DNA of 8,760 nt from Deltaproteobacteria bacterium. Its GTDB lineage: Bacteria > Desulfobacterota > Desulfobacteria > Desulfobacterales > ETH-SRB1. The translations under genes and the position numbers were made by a program. Location: the NCBI GenBank assembly GCA_019309665.1, contig JAFDFV010000073.1, positions 1-8,760 on the forward strand, read 5' to 3'. The stretch's first letter is position 1. Every line of letters starts with the position of its first letter. The notes beneath the pieces are model-generated. The model saw nothing but the letters and a program-made list of their open reading frames with translations, was not told the DNA's origin and searched no databases. Of this stretch, positions 5,937 through 8,760 are shown piece by piece.

Positions 5937-7352
5937 ATGAGTACCGCGAAATTAAAGACCATGGGCCAGCAATCTGGCCGCCGTTCCTGGGCAGAACCTT
6001 GGAAAATCAAGATGGTAGAGCCGATTCGCTTAACTATCCTGGCAGAGCGGACACGAGCTTTAAAAGAAGCAGGCTACAATACCTTTCTCTTGCGATCCGA
6101 GGATGTCTATATTGACCTGCTTACGGACAGCGGCACCAATGCCATGAGCGACCGTCAGTGGGCCGGCATGCTGATGGGCGATGAGGCCTATGCCGGCAGC
6201 AGGAACTTCTACAATCTGGAGGAGGCGGTAAAGAACTATTATGGTTATCGCTATATGGTGCCCACTCATCAGGGCAGAGGCGCCGAGCACCTGCTCAGCC
6301 AGACTGTAATCAAGCCTGGTCAATATGTACCTGGCAACATGTACTTCACAACTACTCGCATACACCAGGAACTGGCTGGCGGCACGTTTGTGGATGTGAT
6401 AATCGACGAAGCTCATGACCCCGGCAATGAGCATCCCTTCAAGGGCGATGTGGATCTGGGCAAGTTAGAGATTTTGATTAAACAGAAAGGGGCCGAAAAC
6501 ATTGCCTACATCAGCCTGGCGGGCACTGTGAATATGGCGGGCGGTCAGCCGGTGAGTATGGCCAATGTGCGGGCATTGCGAGAACTGTGCGACCGCTTCA
6601 GAATTCGCATCTACCTGGATGCGACGCGAATGGTCGAAAACGCTTTCTTTATTCAGCAGCGGGAGGAAGGATATGCAGACAAGCCCATTGCCGCTATTCT
6701 GAAAGAATTCTGCAATTACACAGACGGCGCCTGGATGAGCGCCAAGAAGGACAACCTGGTCAACATAGGCGGATGGCTGGCAGTCAATGATAATGAGCTT
6801 TTTGACTCGCTTCGCAACATGGTCGTAATCTATGAGGGGCTTCACACTTACGGAGGTGTTGCAGGGCGGGACATGGAAGCTATGGCTATAGGTATCGCCG
6901 AAGGCGTGCAGGATGATCAAATACGGTCCCGTGTGGGGCAGGTGCTTTATCTTGGAGATTTGCTTCTCAACTGGGAAATACCTATCGTCAAGCCGGTGGG
7001 CGGGCATGCTGTCTTTCTGGACGCCAGGAAATTCTACCCTCACATTCCTCAGGATCAATTTCCAGCTCAGACCTTGGCGGCTCAGCTTTATCTGAATTCG
7101 GGGGTTCGTGGCATGGAACGGGGTATTGTTAGTGCCGGACGTGATCCCAAGACAGGTGAACATCGCTTCCCTGCTTTGGAGTTGATGCGTTTGGCGATTC
7201 CTCGTCGGGTTTACACGCAGGCGCACATGGATGTGGTCGCAGAGGCGGTAAAAACAGTTTACGATGCCCGTGAACACACAAAAGGTCTAAAGATGGTCTA
7301 TGAGCCCAAGCGTCTGCGATTTTTCCAGGCTCGTTTTGAACCTGTCGCATAG
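5937..7352 (+). CDS. Beta-eliminating lyase: tyrosine phenol-lyase-type (tyrosine phenol-lyase/tryptophanase family)
   Basis: A cytosolic PLP enzyme that splits an aromatic amino acid into pyruvate, ammonia and phenol (from tyrosine) or indole (from tryptophan). The whole 471-residue fold is present. Compared with Citrobacter tyrosine phenol-lyase, key residues fall at a constant offset of 14: THQGRGAE with Q112-R114, PLP lysine K271 in SAKKDNLVNIGG, and D228/R231 in LDATR. Residues known to distinguish tyrosine phenol-lyase are kept: T138 (NMYFTTTR; Asp in tryptophanase), R395 (MERGI; hydrophobic in tryptophanase) and F462 (LRFFQARF; His in E. coli tryptophanase). The E. coli TnaA insertion after the QGRG region is absent. 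Automatic pipelines may still label it tryptophanase; substrate is inferred. ATG 5937 is chosen for GGGA six bases upstream; ATG 5925 is possible. No tnaC-like leader or permease gene adjoins it. It converges on korC. Confidence 0.9.
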   Translation: MSTAKLKTMGQQSGRRSWAEPWKIKMVEPIRLTILAERTRALKEAGYNTFLLRSEDVYIDLLTDSGTNAMSDRQWAGMLMGDEAYAGSRNFYNLEEAVKNYYGYRYMVPTHQGRGAEHLLSQTVIKPGQYVPGNMYFTTTRIHQELAGGTFVDVIIDEAHDPGNEHPFKGDVDLGKLEILIKQKGAENIAYISLAGTVNMAGGQPVSMANVRALRELCDRFRIRIYLDATRMVENAFFIQQREEGYADKPIAAILKEFCNYTDGAWMSAKKDNLVNIGGWLAVNDNELFDSLRNMVVIYEGLHTYGGVAGRDMEAMAIGIAEGVQDDQIRSRVGQVLYLGDLLLNWEIPIVKPVGGHAVFLDARKFYPHIPQDQFPAQTLAAQLYLNSGVRGMERGIVSAGRDPKTGEHRFPALELMRLAIPRRVYTQAHMDVVAEAVKTVYDAREHTKGLKMVYEPKRLRFFQARFEPVA

Positions 7353-7360
7353 TAAATAGA

Positions 7361-7399
7361 AAGAGCAAATGGGGTCAACTGTAGACCGCATTTGCTCTT
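7361..7399. terminator. Convergent hairpin between the lyase gene and korC
   Basis: A 16-position stem with a single mismatch pairs 7361-7376 (AAGAGCAAATGGGGTC) with 7384-7399, leaving a seven-base loop. It begins eight bases after the lyase stop and lies about 50 bases past the korC stop, where a shared terminator would be expected. The T-tract is imperfect: CTCTTCC on the plus strand and CTCTTTCTATTT on the minus strand, so minus-strand (korC) termination looks stronger. Confidence 0.6.
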
Positions 7400-7448
7400 C
7401 CATATCAGGACGTTTTGGAACTCCTCTTCAGTTCTTCCAGCATGCTGC

Positions 7449-7991
7449 CTATTTATAAGCATTCCCCAGCTTTATCCCAAGATCAAGGGCTTTTTCGTTT
7501 ATCTCAAGAAAATCCGAAGGAATGCGAGTTTTTAACACCTTTTTAACTGATTCGGATTTAACAAGATCCGTGATACCTATTAAGGCGCCCAACATACATA
7601 TGTTAAACACGATTGGCTTGCCTATCTTCTCCATTACAGCCTGATACATGGGTAGTTCTCTCTGTCGTGCATCAACTTTCATGTACATTTTAACATAACG
7701 TGTATCTGTAATAAGGAGACCTCCGGGTCGTATTATGGGACTAAACTTGTTATAGGCTTCCTGGCTCAGGCAGATAAGAACATTGGGTTGATTAACTTTA
7801 GGAAAATATATTGCTGAATCAGAAATTATTACATCTGAACGGGTCGCTCCCCCTCTTGCCTCTGCTCCATAAGACTGAGTCTGCACAGCAATCAGGTTTT
7901 CATGAAGAACGGCCGCCTCGGCAAGTATCACAGCAGCAGTTATAATGCCCTGCCCTCCCGAGCCTGAAAATACCAGCCTGTGTCTTTCCAT
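7449..7991 (-). CDS. korC: 2-oxoglutarate:ferredoxin oxidoreductase, gamma subunit
   Basis: The gamma subunit of a CoA-acylating 2-oxoacid:ferredoxin oxidoreductase, an anaerobic, oxygen-sensitive cytosolic complex that converts 2-oxoglutarate (or a related 2-oxoacid) plus CoA to acyl-CoA, CO2 and reduced ferredoxin. It is 180 residues, the usual length. The start ERHRLVFSGSGGQGIITAA contains the family's GxGGQG loop (residues 10-15). SYGAEARGGATRSDV (40-54) is the conserved CoA/TPP-contact block, and PNVLICLSQEAYNKF (69-83) is typical of the KorC/VorC group. ATG 7989-7991 is supported by AAAGGAAA about eight bases upstream. It is the last gene of a leftward operon: korB lies 156 bases upstream, an unusually wide gap filled by a repeat-bearing spacer. 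The 2-oxoglutarate specificity is inferred from resemblance; a branched-chain 2-oxoacid enzyme is possible. Confidence 0.88.
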   Translation of the reverse strand: MERHRLVFSGSGGQGIITAAVILAEAAVLHENLIAVQTQSYGAEARGGATRSDVIISDSAIYFPKVNQPNVLICLSQEAYNKFSPIIRPGGLLITDTRYVKMYMKVDARQRELPMYQAVMEKIGKPIVFNICMLGALIGITDLVKSESVKKVLKTRIPSDFLEINEKALDLGIKLGNAYK

Positions 7992-8147
7992 ATTTAATTT
8001 CCTTTCGCAGCCCGTAACGGTTCACAGTTTTTTCAGAAAATAACTTAACCTCACATGAAATATAAACCTGAGTTCTCAAACTTGCCTGCCGCAGGCAGGA
8101 CTGAGCCTCTGGCTGATATGTTTTGATCAACCGTTAACTGTAAACTG
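7992..8147. repeat. korB-korC spacer with heptamer repeats and palindrome
   Basis: The spacer begins with the korC ribosome site (AAAGGAAA near 7998-8005). At 8018-8030 the plus strand reads CGGTTCACAGTTT. At 8083-8097 lies the near-perfect palindrome TGCCTGC-C-GCAGGCA. From 8127 to 8161, on the minus strand, five tandem heptamers follow the pattern C-(A/G)-GTT-(A/C/G/T)-A, continuing into the last codons of korB. The 8018-8030 sequence is the inverted partner of the heptamer block, so the spacer ends could pair. No open reading frame of note lies inside. Confidence 0.6.
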
Positions 8148-8760
8148 TTAACCGTGAACCGTTGCCATAGCTCTTTCGATTATCTTCTCGTACTCGTCAC
8201 AGTACTCGGGCATCTTTTTCTGGACAAAAATTCCTCTTTCTATCAGATCAGGATTTTTCTGTTTGGCTTCTGAACCAATGGGCGTGGTATTTTTTTTGAA
8301 ATGCTCCAGCATATCAATTGCACTTCCCAACCTGTTTTTTCTGCCAAAATAAGTAGGACACTGGGACATAATTTCCACCACTGAAAAGCCCTTGTGAACT
8401 ATTGCCTGGCCTAAAATATCCGCCATTTGTTTAGCATGATATGTAGTTGTTCTGCCCACAAAAGAAGCTCCGGCAGCTACAGACAACTCAACAACGTCAA
8501 AAGCATGGTCTATGTTTGAATATGGTGATGTTGTACTCATCGTCCCATAGCCGGACAAGGGAGAAAACTGGCCTCCTGTCATCCCGTAAACACGGTTGTT
8601 AATGACAATTGCAGTCATATCCATATTGCGACGGGCGGCATGTATAAAATGATTTCCGCCGATAGCCAGGGCATCACCATCACCCATGGGAACTATCAGC
8701 TTTAATTCAGGGCGGCTCATTTTTATTCCGGCAGCAAAAGCCAAGGCACGCCCGTGAATG
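8148..8760 (-). CDS. korB: 2-oxoglutarate:ferredoxin oxidoreductase, beta subunit, 5' partial
   Basis: The thiamine diphosphate-binding beta subunit of the same complex as korC. The frame is open to the right window edge (IHGRALAFAAGIKMS from 8759), so the true start lies outside; the TTG at 8742-8744 is internal. About 204 C-terminal residues are visible. GDGDALAIGGNHFIHAARRN followed by MDMTAIVINNRVYGMTGGQ is the canonical TPP/Mg motif (GDG about 26 residues before NN). GGQFSPLSGYGTMSTTSPYS follows, and the family ends with the CPTYFGRKN region. Upstream residues, including the iron-sulfur cysteines found in many beta subunits, are not in view. Stop TAA at 8148-8150 falls inside the heptamer repeat tract, which encodes the final TVHG residues. 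korC follows in the same operon; korA presumably precedes. Confidence 0.9.
   Translation of the reverse strand, partial: IHGRALAFAAGIKMSRPELKLIVPMGDGDALAIGGNHFIHAARRNMDMTAIVINNRVYGMTGGQFSPLSGYGTMSTTSPYSNIDHAFDVVELSVAAGASFVGRTTTYHAKQMADILGQAIVHKGFSVVEIMSQCPTYFGRKNRLGSAIDMLEHFKKNTTPIGSEAKQKNPDLIERGIFVQKKMPEYCDEYEKIIERAMATVHG

Noticed and set aside
6465..7277. 270-residue minus-strand open frame
   Set aside because: Antisense shadow of the lyase gene, a consequence of its codon use; the plus strand is fully conserved.
8083..8097. TGCCTGC-C-GCAGGCA palindrome as an intrinsic terminator
   Set aside because: One-base centre cannot form a normal loop and no T-run follows; it would also block korC expression.
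1..8760. CRISPR array, tRNA, rRNA, prophage or defence island
   Set aside because: No regularly spaced long repeats, no cloverleaf or rRNA-like segments, and no defence-gene families were seen; the only toxin-related piece is a dead RelE tail.

Overview
The window looks like a chromosomal segment of an anaerobic bacterium. Ferredoxin-linked 2-oxoacid oxidoreductase genes, the radical-SAM protein HemW and a PLP beta-eliminating lyase all fit that lifestyle. Protein resemblance and the style of the intergenic repeats suggest a Desulfobacterota (former Deltaproteobacteria) sulfate-reducer relative, but this is inferred from memory of similar proteins and not proven. Base composition varies: marC, the DEAD-box helicase and the lyase look GC-richer, while hemW, the FAD oxidoreductase and the spacers look AT-richer.

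Layout. Positions 1-578 (+) hold the 3' part of a marC-family membrane protein gene broken by one frameshift. Positions 629-2076 (+) hold a COG2509-type FAD-dependent oxidoreductase gene with an internal deletion, followed directly by the tail of a RelE-type toxin (to 2196). Positions 2287-3579 (-) encode an RhlE-like DEAD-box RNA helicase. Its leader carries a clear promoter and, between promoter and ribosome site, a strong intrinsic terminator. Positions 3705-4313 contain gene debris: the C-terminus of an alanine/ornithine racemase (-), the C-terminus of a REP-associated-type transposase (+) and an orphan gene start (+). Positions 4314-5465 (-) encode an intact HemW. Positions 5466-5936 hold another debris patch: an IS30-type transposase tail and a methyltransferase gene cut just after its SAM-binding motif. 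Positions 5937-7352 (+) encode an intact tyrosine phenol-lyase/tryptophanase-family enzyme whose active-site residues match tyrosine phenol-lyase. After a convergent hairpin, 7449-7991 (-) and 8148-8760 (-) encode the gamma and beta subunits of a 2-oxoglutarate-type ferredoxin oxidoreductase. The kor operon continues beyond the right edge.

Four genes look intact or intact within the window: the helicase, hemW, the lyase and the kor pair. They do not form one pathway, although the lyase (pyruvate and ammonia from amino acids) and the Kor complex (2-oxoacids to acyl-CoA plus reduced ferredoxin) could both serve amino-acid fermentation or oxidation. The most striking property is the density of broken genes and transposase tails, which suggests repeated insertion and deletion or, for the two simple reading-frame breaks, sequencing or assembly error. 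I found no convincing new multi-gene system. The best leads are the attenuator-like helicase leader and the repeat-bearing korB-korC spacer.
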